A stretch of 30,869 nt of DNA from Euryhalocaulis sp050486445. Lineage in GTDB: Bacteria > Pseudomonadota > Alphaproteobacteria > Caulobacterales > Maricaulaceae. Position 1 is the stretch's first letter. Every line of letters starts with the position of its first letter. Positions 24,319-30,869 of this stretch are shown here, in pieces. A program made the translations under genes and the position numbers. The notes beneath the pieces are model-generated. The model was not told where the DNA came from. It searched no databases and saw nothing but the letters and a program-made list of their open reading frames with translations. The stretch is taken from assembly GCA_050486445.1 (NCBI GenBank), contig JBJHDH010000034.1:1-30869 (forward strand), written 5' to 3'.

Positions 24319-25885
24319 AGCGGCAGGTAAAGCTGGCGGCGGCGTTGGGATCGCCCTGGCCGTCATAGCGCGCCTGCGCCGGCCAGACACAGAGCGGCCG
24401 CTCCATCGCCGGGCCAGCTGGCGCGGCGGGCGGCGGACCGAACCCGCCCGCCACATTCCGGGCCAGAATCGTATCCGGCGCACGGCCCTCTTCCACCCAT
24501 TCCTCCAGCGCGGTCAGAAAGTCGGCGGTGTTCGCGCCCGGTCCGCCGCCGCAATGGCCTGTGCCAGGCAGCATGAACAGGCGCACATTGTCCGTGACCT
24601 CGCCCGCGATCTTCGGCCCGGTCGTTTCCACCACCGCGTCGAAATAATCCGCGGTTGCGGAAGGGTTGGCGAGCGCATCCAGCCAGCCATGATGGATAAT
24701 CAGCTTGGCGTCCTGTTCCACCAGACCGCTGAGATCCGGATCGCCGGCGTCATACATGCCGGCAAAGCGGCTGTTCTGCATCCGGTCCAGCAATTCCTCC
24801 GGGCTGAGCGAGTCGGGATCAATCTCGAAGGAGTCCAGAAACAGCGCCGCGCCCCGGCGCTGCGCCACCACCGGGTCGCCGCCACCGCCGCCGGCGAACA
24901 TCCAGGAAGTTTCGCCGCCCGGCAAAGCCGGCTGGCCCGCCACGCGTCCGTCGGCCAGCGTCACGCCCTCATACATCTGGCGCACCGCGCCGGCCTGGGC
25001 AGGGGTGAGGCAGGCATCGGGGCTCTGCCCGTCTGTGCAGATCAGCGTTTCGGGCGCCCAGTCACAGGCGCGCGGATCGCCGATCACCCCGTCCTCCACG
25101 CCGTCCTGCGCATCGCAGGCCGCCACCGCCGCATTGGTGACCAGCGCGAGTTGCGCGGGGTTCAGGCGGTTTTCGACCGGCGAGAACAGCCGCCCGCGCA
25201 GCATGGCGGAGCTTTGCGTGGTGACATCGAACACCGGCGCCCCGGCGACCAGCCCGTCATAATCGGCGGGATAGCGCCGGGCCGACATCAGGCCCTGACG
25301 CCCGCCGGTCGAACAGCCGAAATAATAAGCCAGGTCGTGCGCGCGGCCGTAATACTGCGCCGCGACCTCCTTGCCGGTGACGGTCATCAGATGGATAGCG
25401 CGATGGCCGAAATCTTCCAGCTTCGGCCAGTCGAACTCATCGCTGTCATTGGCTACCCAGCTTGCGTCCATGCCCCCGGCCGCCGAGTCATGGCCCGTAT
25501 CGGTCTGCATGGTCGCATAGCCGCGGCCCAGCCCGTCGGCCGCGCCGGCCGGGGTGATGTTGCCGGAAAACCCGCCGCCCCCCAGGCCCAGAAGCTTGCC
25601 GTTCCAGTCCGCCGGCAGGCGATAGACCATGACGATCTGCGAGCCCGGCTCCGGCGAGACGGTCGCAGTCACCGCGCAATGGGCGGGCAGCGAAGGCGCG
25701 GGACCGAACGGCCCGGCCGCGCCGGCGGGACCGGCGGGCATGAACTCCGCCGCCTCCACCACCGTGTCGGAAAACAGACCCGGCGCCGTCAGCGCCGCGC
25801 AGGCCGCAGCGTCGGCCTGCGCCGCCGATGCTGCGAGCGCCGCCAGCCCCGCGCCCGCCATCAATCCCGTAACCAGACTCCGCAT
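24317..25885 (-). CDS. Exported tannase/feruloyl esterase family hydrolase
   Basis: The product has 522 residues, starting at the ATG at 25885 with GGGAGGGAAG upstream. The Sec signal is about 1-25. The CS-D-HC motif of the tannase/FaeB family is complete: nucleophile Ser192 in YYFGCSTGGRQG, Asp403 in HHGWLDALANP, and His444-Cys445 in PGTGHCGGG, where the two cysteines next to Ser and His form a disulfide. The calcium-binding-like DAQDGVEDGVIGDPRAC (about 258-274) is also present. It should cleave ester bonds of plant phenolics such as feruloyl or galloyl esters in the periplasm or outside the cell; the exact substrate cannot be read from sequence. It follows the MarR gene by 27 bases in one operon. 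Confidence 0.93.
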   Translation of the reverse strand: MRSLVTGLMAGAGLAALAASAAQADAAACAALTAPGLFSDTVVEAAEFMPAGPAGAAGPFGPAPSLPAHCAVTATVSPEPGSQIVMVYRLPADWNGKLLGLGGGGFSGNITPAGAADGLGRGYATMQTDTGHDSAAGGMDASWVANDSDEFDWPKLEDFGHRAIHLMTVTGKEVAAQYYGRAHDLAYYFGCSTGGRQGLMSARRYPADYDGLVAGAPVFDVTTQSSAMLRGRLFSPVENRLNPAQLALVTNAAVAACDAQDGVEDGVIGDPRACDWAPETLICTDGQSPDACLTPAQAGAVRQMYEGVTLADGRVAGQPALPGGETSWMFAGGGGGDPVVAQRRGAALFLDSFEIDPDSLSPEELLDRMQNSRFAGMYDAGDPDLSGLVEQDAKLIIHHGWLDALANPSATADYFDAVVETTGPKIAGEVTDNVRLFMLPGTGHCGGGPGANTADFLTALEEWVEEGRAPDTILARNVAGGFGPPPAAPAGPAMERPLCVWPAQARYDGQGDPNAAASFTCR

Positions 25886-25912
25886 ATGCGCTTCCCTCCC
25901 CGTTTGCGCGTC

Positions 25913-26440
25913 TTATGCGCGCGTTTTCTTTTCCGCCGGCGCATCAGACGGCGCCGCAATTCCCGCGATCCGGCCGAGCGCCGCCATCATCGCCTCCAGC
26001 TCGTCCGGCGGGACGCCCGCGATCATCGCCTTTTCATGCCGGGCGATGGCGCGGCGCGCGGCGGCCAGCGCCTTCACGCCCCTGGGCGTCAGATGCAGCT
26101 CATGCCGGCGGCGGTCGCCGGCCGCGCGCACGCGAATGACGCGCCCCTCCGCCTCCAGCCGGTCGATCACCCCCACCATGGTGGCGCGATCCATCTGCAA
26201 CGCATCGGCAAGCCCGGCCTGCGACACGCCGGGATTGGCGCCGATCAGCCACAGCGCGCCGGTCTGGGGCTGGGAAATCCGCAGGCTGGACAGCGCCGCC
26301 AGAAAGTCCCGGTTCATGGCGTTCTGCGCCATGCGCAGGCGGAAACCGAGCAGACAGTCCAGCCCGTCAAACACCAAAACAGTCCCGGCGGACTCCGGCT
26401 GGCCCGAGGCTTCCCGCGTCTTTGCCGCGCGCTGCGTCAC
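25913..26440 (-). CDS. MarR-family transcriptional regulator
   Basis: The product has 175 residues, starting at a GTG at 26440 with AAGGGGAAGG upstream. The winged helix region is clear: GVSQAGLADALQMDRATMVGVIDRLEAEGRVIRVRAAGDRRRHELHLTPRGVKAL, which holds the recognition helix and the basic wing (DRRRHEL). Dimerisation helices flank it. The nearest gene downstream is a tannase/feruloyl esterase, a pairing seen with phenolic-acid-responsive MarR proteins such as FerC-type regulators. It probably represses its own operon and the divergent DUF3237 gene until an aromatic acid binds. The N-terminal about 20 residues are a disordered-looking extension. Confidence 0.92.
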   Translation of the reverse strand: MTQRAAKTREASGQPESAGTVLVFDGLDCLLGFRLRMAQNAMNRDFLAALSSLRISQPQTGALWLIGANPGVSQAGLADALQMDRATMVGVIDRLEAEGRVIRVRAAGDRRRHELHLTPRGVKALAAARRAIARHEKAMIAGVPPDELEAMMAALGRIAGIAAPSDAPAEKKTRA

Positions 26441-26509
26441 ACCCTTCCCCTTCGATCTCTTTCAGCCGCCCCGCCAGAGCATTCCACGGAGGGCCCGGTT
26501 CACTTCACC

Positions 26510-26524
26510 ATATCATCCGATAAT
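26510..26524. promoter_or_regulatory. Possible MarR operator in divergent promoter region
   Basis: ATATCATCCGATAAT is an AT-rich imperfect palindrome (TATC-N4-GATA core perfect) in otherwise GC-rich DNA, between the marR start and the divergent gene at 26611. Its last base begins TTGACC (26524-26529), a good -35; a weak -10 (TTCGAT, 26547-26552) follows at 17 bases. MarR operators are usually such short palindromes overlapping promoters. Confidence 0.4.
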
Positions 26525-26610
26525 TGACCACACGACCTATTTGTCGTTCGATCCCGCGCGCCGGACATAACGCGGTGCAACGGGCGCCGCCCGGCGGGAG
26601 AAGACCTTTC

Positions 26611-27180
26611 ATGCGCAGATTTCATCGCGCCGGGCTGAAGACGATGGCGGTCCTGACGATAGCGTTCGCAGCGAGTCACGGCGCAATGGCGCAGGAGGCG
26701 CCCGCCGCACCGCTGGGCGCGACGCCCCCGGCTGAGCAATTCCCGCAGGTCGAGTTCGTGTTCGAGGAACGCGTGACCCTGGCCCCGGCCGTGGTCGTCG
26801 GCGATACGGTGGTGGGACGGCGGCAATATATCCCGATCACAGGCGGCGAGATCGCCGGACCACGGCTGAACGGCCGCGTGGTCCCCGGCGGTTGGGACTA
26901 TCAGCAGATTCACGACGATGGCTGCGCCCATCTGTCCGCCGACTATTTTCTTGAGGCCGACGACGGCGCGATTATCCGCATCCTGAATCAGGGCCTGATG
27001 TGCGGCGGCGGTCCTGATGGCGCGCGCAGCTATATGAGCCCCCGTTTCGAGGCTCCCGAAGGCCCCCATGGCTGGCTGACGCGCGGCAGCTTCATCGCCA
27101 CGATCGAGCCGGACGGGCCGCCGCCGGGCGGCGGCGGCGGCCTCGGCGCAATCCGCATCAAGGTCTATCAGATCAAATAG
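26611..27180 (+). CDS. Exported DUF3237 family protein
   Basis: The product has 189 residues. The start is the ATG at 26611, with GGGAGAAG nine bases upstream. The Sec signal is about 1-28 (ASHGAMAQ). The rest is DUF3237: VEFVFEERVTLAPAVVVGDTVVGRRQYIPITGGEIAGPRLNGRVVPGGWDYQQIHDDG, YFLEADDGAIIRILNQGLM, YMSPRFEAPEGPHGWLTRGSFIATIE. DUF3237 proteins form a beta-barrel and often accompany aromatic or ester catabolism genes; no reaction is established. It diverges from the marR-tannase operon and likely shares its control. The C-terminus contains a Pro/Gly run (PPPGGGGGLG). It converges with the alpha/beta hydrolase gene (23-base gap). Confidence 0.9.
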   Translation: MRRFHRAGLKTMAVLTIAFAASHGAMAQEAPAAPLGATPPAEQFPQVEFVFEERVTLAPAVVVGDTVVGRRQYIPITGGEIAGPRLNGRVVPGGWDYQQIHDDGCAHLSADYFLEADDGAIIRILNQGLMCGGGPDGARSYMSPRFEAPEGPHGWLTRGSFIATIEPDGPPPGGGGGLGAIRIKVYQIK

Positions 27181-27203
27181 CACGCCGGAGGAATGCGCGG
27201 CGC

Positions 27204-28253
27204 TCAAAACCCCTTCTGCTCGAACGTCCAGTCCGGGTCGCGGCACAGGCCGCAATCCTCGCCGGCGAACATCGCGCCGGCCTCCGCGTCGCCGCGCAGA
27301 ATCCAGTTCAGCCAGGCGACGGTCACCTCCGCCGCCGCGCCGCCATTGGGCTCCCAATAGGTGCCGCCATGACCCACGTCCAGGCTGGCCAGGGCGATGG
27401 GCACATGGTTGACGCGGTTAAAATCGTCCAGCCCGTTTTCCCATGCGATGTCGCTTTCACCGCCCTGAATATAGATGGTCGGGAAATGCAGGTCGTTCAG
27501 CATCTCCTTGCCGGACTGCACGCCGCCCATCGCCATGCCGTCCTCGCCGAACAGGCCGCTATTCATGATGACCGCCGTGCCCACACGCGGATCGGCGGCG
27601 TTGGCCAGCGCCTGAATGCCGCCGCAGGAAAAGCCGGAGACGGCCACGGCGCCCGAATCGATCTTGCCGAAATACGGACTCTCCGGCCGCTCGTTCTCGG
27701 CCAGCGCCCAGTCGACAGCCTCTTTAAGCTGGCTGTGATGGGTGGCGGCGCCCAATGCCGGCGGCTCGTCTGTCTGCGGCGCGGGCGGCCGGGGCTGGGC
27801 CCCCGGCCCGCTATAGATGCGGCCCGGCGCAATCGCGACATAGCCGTGCGAGGCGACCTCCAGCAAATGCAGCCGCGTGCTGGCCGCGTCGTCGCTGCAC
27901 CCGCCATTGCCGAACGCATAGACGCCCAGCATTCCGTCCGGCACGGCCGCCAGATCGGCCGGGCGGTACACCGTCTGACCGGGCAGCGACGGGTCTTCCT
28001 CCTTCAGCGCAGGAAAGGCGCCGGTTCCGGGTGTATCGGGAATGCTGTCGCGTGCGCTGGCCCCATCAGGGCCGCCCGGCCCGCCCGGCGCCTGGGCGAA
28101 GGCGGCCGAAGCCCCCGCCAGAACGCTCAGGGCTGTCACAGCCGTCAGAGCCGAAAGACCGGCCTGCGCCGCCCGTCCGGTCACGGTTTTCGTCTTGTTG
28201 GTCTTGGTCTTGGTCTTGGTCTTGGTCTTGGTCTTGGTCTTGAGCCTGGTCAC
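27204..28253 (-). CDS. Exported alpha/beta hydrolase with Lys-Thr repeat N-terminus
   Basis: I choose the GTG at 28253, with GGGGAGGA five bases upstream, giving 349 residues; longer readings to 28364 have no ribosome site. The N-terminus is MTRL followed by seven Lys-Thr pairs (residues 5-18), then NKTKTVTGRAAQ and a Sec-type hydrophobic segment ending SAAFAQA (about 54), so the signal peptide has an unusually long basic n-region. The hydrolase fold has a nucleophile elbow SGFSCGG (Ser209) and later SLDVGHGGTYWEP, which probably supplies the His. Dienelactone-hydrolase-like or cutinase-like proteins share this layout. The Pro-rich insert (GPGAQPRPPAPQTDEPP) is unusual. Neighbouring esterase genes suggest a related catabolic role. 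Confidence 0.85.
   Translation of the reverse strand: MTRLKTKTKTKTKTKTKTNKTKTVTGRAAQAGLSALTAVTALSVLAGASAAFAQAPGGPGGPDGASARDSIPDTPGTGAFPALKEEDPSLPGQTVYRPADLAAVPDGMLGVYAFGNGGCSDDAASTRLHLLEVASHGYVAIAPGRIYSGPGAQPRPPAPQTDEPPALGAATHHSQLKEAVDWALAENERPESPYFGKIDSGAVAVSGFSCGGIQALANAADPRVGTAVIMNSGLFGEDGMAMGGVQSGKEMLNDLHFPTIYIQGGESDIAWENGLDDFNRVNHVPIALASLDVGHGGTYWEPNGGAAAEVTVAWLNWILRGDAEAGAMFAGEDCGLCRDPDWTFEQKGF
28201..28242 (-). repeat. Hexanucleotide microsatellite (seven perfect copies)
   Basis: GTCTTG is repeated seven times without error on the plus strand (28201-28242), and a diverged copy with a TTG remnant precedes it at 28192-28200. On the coding strand it encodes seven Lys-Thr pairs in the signal peptide n-region of the hydrolase. 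Changes by whole units keep the frame. Confidence 0.97.
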
Positions 28254-28285
28254 CGCATCCTCCCCGGAAGCATCTCTCGGAAAGG

Positions 28286-28291
28286 AGTATA
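28286..28291 (-). promoter_or_regulatory. Likely -10 hexamer for the alpha/beta hydrolase gene
   Basis: The minus strand reads TATACT, five of six to TATAAT, about 33 bases before the GTG start at 28253. The -35 region is poor (CTTTCA at 17 bases). It predicts a leader RNA of about 25 bases. Confidence 0.45.
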
Positions 28292-28329
28292 TGGCGCGCC
28301 GTGAGCGGTGAAAGTGAGAACTGGCGCGT

Positions 28330-28400
28330 GCGCTTAAGGCGTTGAATACGCTATCTGAGTCCAATCGACTTCGAAATGAAGGCCGGATTGGCTTAAGCGC
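28330..28400. promoter_or_regulatory. Long inverted repeat at the left flank of the CRISPR array
   Basis: GCGCTTAAGGC (28330-28340) and GGCTTAAGCGC (28390-28400) are eleven-base arms with one mismatch. Inside them CCAATC (28361-28366) pairs with GATTGG (28386-28391). The structure ends 34 bases before the first repeat, so it may be part of a leader, an integration-host-type architecture or a small RNA. No obvious forward promoter accompanies it. Confidence 0.4.
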
Positions 28401-28434
28401 GTGTCATCCGAACCGGGGACAGGCCAGTTGAGAC

Positions 28435-30846
28435 GTTGCGGCTGGCCCTCGATCTCTAAGCGGCTAAACTGAAGTTGGCGAGCGCATGACATTCACTACC
28501 GTTGCGGCTGGCCCTCGATCTCTAAGCGGCTAAACTACGGGTCTTGATCCTCCCCCGCCGCAGCAGGTTGCGGCTGGCCCTCGATCTCTAAGCGGCTAAA
28601 CTCGCGCGATCTTGCAAAGCGCAGTTCCAGCCGTTGCGGCTGGCCCTCGATCTCTAAGCGGCTAAACTGAGCACGGGTTCGCCCATCACGGCGAGGCAGT
28701 TGCGGCTGGCCCTCGATCTCTAAGCGGCTAAACTCGTGGCGTTGGCGCTTGCCGACTACGCGGAGTTGCGGCTGGCCCTCGATCTCTAAGCGGCTAAACT
28801 TCCTCGTTGCTGCATGATGCTCAGCATCAGGTTGCGGCTGGCCCTCGATCTCTAAGCGGCTAAACTGACGCCCGTGAACTACGCTAATGTTTCGCAGTTG
28901 CGGCTGGCCCTCGATCTCTAAGCGGCTAAACTGCGCGCCGCCATCGGCCTGCTGAAAGCGGCGTTGCGGCTGGCCCTCGATCTCTAAGCGGCTAAACTCG
29001 CCGGCAAGATCACCGCCGGAGTGATCGAGTTGCGGCTGGCCCTCGATCTCTAAGCGGCTAAACTGCCATTGTCCTGCGCGTTGCGCAATTGCGCGTTGCG
29101 GCTGGCCCTCGATCTCTAAGCGGCTAAACTGGGCGACGAACAGCGGCCTGACCCCGGCGCGTTGCGGCTGGCCCTCGATCTCTAAGCGGCTAAACTCCGG
29201 CGGCGCGGCGATCAGCCGGTCGGCCGGTTGCGGCTGGCCCTCGATCTCTAAGCGGCTAAACTCGCGAGGCGTCGGTATTCGTGCTGCTCGAAGTTGCGGC
29301 TGGCCCTCGATCTCTAAGCGGCTAAACTTTGACGCAGACAATCGACCTGAAAATCATCGTTGCGGCTGGCCCTCGATCTCTAAGCGGCTAAACTCGGGCG
29401 CACAGGCGCTGCCGACAAGCTAAGGTTGCGGCTGGCCCTCGATCTCTAAGCGGCTAAACTAAAATCCAAAAGCTCGGCGTGACCGGCCTCGTTGCGGCTG
29501 GCCCTCGATCTCTAAGCGGCTAAACTCGGTCTCGCTGAACGGATAGACCCAGTCGCGTTGCGGCTGGCCCTCGATCTCTAAGCGGCTAAACTGCGGCGCA
29601 AGAACTGGTTCTTCGCACCGCAGTTGCGGCTGGCCCTCGATCTCTAAGCGGCTAAACTGAGTATGGCGGTTGGGAAACCCGCATTCCCGTTGCGGCTGGC
29701 CCTCGATCTCTAAGCGGCTAAACTCCCCGCATGAACGCGGTCTTGCCGGTCGGGGTTGCGGCTGGCCCTCGATCTCTAAGCGGCTAAACTCTGGCTTGTG
29801 ACCAGTCCCGCAATCGGGGGGTTGCGGCTGGCCCTCGATCTCTAAGCGGCTAAACTGGAGGCGATAAGCCCCCTCACCGCCGCGTCGTTGCGGCTGGCCC
29901 TCGATCTCTAAGCGGCTAAACTGATTGAGGGGTTGTATGCGGCGGCGGGGTTGTTGCGGCTGGCCCTCGATCTCTAAGCGGCTAAACTATTGACATTGGC
30001 GATGCGCCGCAAGATCGCGTTGCGGCTGGCCCTCGATCTCTAAGCGGCTAAACTAAATCCCCCTTATTCAAACTGACCCACTACGTTGCGGCTGGCCCTC
30101 GATCTCTAAGCGGCTAAACTACGAACCGGGTTCACGCGCTCAGCCACGCTGTTGCGGCTGGCCCTCGATCTCTAAGCGGCTAAACTCAATCGCCGATTCG
30201 CTTGGTCTGCCCTCGGGTTGCGGCTGGCCCTCGATCTCTAAGCGGCTAAACTCAGCGATGATCGCCAAATTCTGGTCCCGATGTTGCGGCTGGCCCTCGA
30301 TCTCTAAGCGGCTAAACTCTGGATTTGGATTTCACCCTCGATGAGATCGTTGCGGCTGGCCCTCGATCTCTAAGCGGCTAAACTGAACCGGAAGCCGAGG
30401 CGCGGGCCGCAGAGGTTGCGGCTGGCCCTCGATCTCTAAGCGGCTAAACTCTCTGCTTGGAGGTATCGCTCCATAGATTCGTTGCGGCTGGCCCTCGATC
30501 TCTAAGCGGCTAAACTACCGTTTATGAGCGGTCGCATATCCCACTGGTTGCGGCTGGCCCTCGATCTCTAAGCGGCTAAACTATCGCCGTTGGAGGCGAA
30601 GCTGACTGTTGGGTTGCGGCTGGCCCTCGATCTCTAAGCGGCTAAACTCGCCCGGCGGCGGCGCCTGCGCGGCGATGAGTTGCGGCTGGCCCTCGATCTC
30701 TAAGCGGCTAAACTGCAGTGTCAGGTCGCCGACATTCTCTTTCTGTTGCGGCTGGCCCTCGATCTCTAAGCGGCTAAACTGCGGTCCCCGGTTCGTCCGC
30801 ATGATGCCCTGTTGCGGCTGGCCCTCGATCTCTAAGCGGCTAAACT
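28435..30846. CRISPR. CRISPR array, 37 identical 36-bp repeats, probable type II-C
   Basis: The repeat begins GTTGCGGCTGGCCC and ends AAGCGGCTAAACT on the plus strand. Starts occur every 66 bases from 28435 to 30811, giving 37 repeats and 36 complete spacers, each exactly 30 bases; 23 more bases after the last repeat are probably a truncated spacer 37. I see no mismatch in any repeat and no duplicated spacer. A 36/30 format and an ending in GCTAAACT resemble alphaproteobacterial type II-C repeats from memory. In that type each repeat can carry its own promoter, and TAAACT at the repeat end could be the -10 element, which would mean transcription toward the right. GCGGCT occurs twice inside the unit. 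No cas gene or convincing tracrRNA lies in the window to the left. Confidence 0.99.
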
Positions 30847-30869
30847 CCCACGATCCTAGTCCCCTTCGT

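Noticed and set aside
28201..28242. On/off phase-variation switch
   Set aside because: The unit is six bases, so slippage cannot shift the frame. Only length variation remains plausible.
28405..28434. tracrRNA anti-repeat next to the array
   Set aside because: Only about ten pairs with wobble and mismatches are possible, with no promoter or terminator in place. Too weak to call.
28535..29341. Leftward open reading frame with the peptide EFSRLEIEGQPQ repeated every 22 residues; a similar one at 30581-30802
   Set aside because: The array period is 66 bases, a multiple of three, so one frame of the repeat stays open through many spacers. It is a by-product of the CRISPR array, with no ribosome site.
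28471..30810. Self-targeting spacers against genes in this window
   Set aside because: I compared the spacers by eye with the window and noticed no match; a proper search was not possible.

Overview
The window is dense, GC-rich DNA (about two-thirds GC in most genes) from a Gram-negative bacterium. Many products carry Sec, Tat or lipoprotein signals. The mix of yadGH-like and MacAB-like transporters, an entericidin-like lipoprotein, FNR-type boxes, mosaic palindromic repeats and the CRISPR repeat sequence fits an alphaproteobacterium, perhaps of the Hyphomonadales/Maricaulales type. That placement is inference from style; no rRNA or other phylogenetic marker is present. I see no tRNA, rRNA, insertion sequence or prophage, and no gene-free stretch longer than about 300 bases apart from the CRISPR array.

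Layout. 1-2620: small exported proteins, namely two tandem paralogues (the first cut by the window edge), an entericidin-like lipoprotein and two other lipoproteins. 2733-4563: a palindromic repeat followed by a yadGH-like ABC-2 exporter. 4573-8850: a leftward three-gene ABC efflux operon (ATPase, FtsX/MacB-type permease, HlyD-type adaptor). 9080-10289: an AT-richer pair, a DUF488 gene and an uncharacterised partner, probably acquired. 10305-13594: pta-ackA diverging from a tandem universal stress protein, with FNR/FixK-like boxes between them. 13856-20225: a four-gene rightward operon for exported proteins (PSD1-type DUF1587/1595/1592/1588/1585 cytochrome-like protein, Tat-exported DUF1552 protein, secreted ankyrin protein, metallo-beta-lactamase-fold protein with an altered metal site), closed by a clear intrinsic terminator. 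20308-23299: a leftward pair (LVIVD-like propeller protein, then DUF305 protein). 23506-24159: a YdeI-family gene, convergent with a marR-tannase/feruloyl-esterase operon; a composite of three palindromes fills the gap and supplies both stop codons. 26611-28253: a DUF3237 protein and an alpha/beta hydrolase whose N-terminus is encoded by a hexanucleotide microsatellite.

28435 to the right edge: a CRISPR array of 37 identical 36-bp repeats and 36 complete spacers, every one exactly 30 bp, continuing to or past the end of the window. No cas gene is visible in the window. Repeat length, spacer length and repeat sequence suggest type II-C.

The least explained parts are the four-gene DUF1592/DUF1552/ankyrin/MBL operon, the DUF488 pair, the mosaic palindromic element and the large, perfectly regular array without local cas genes. 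The marR-tannase, DUF3237 and hydrolase cluster looks like a regulated plant-phenolic or ester-degrading set.
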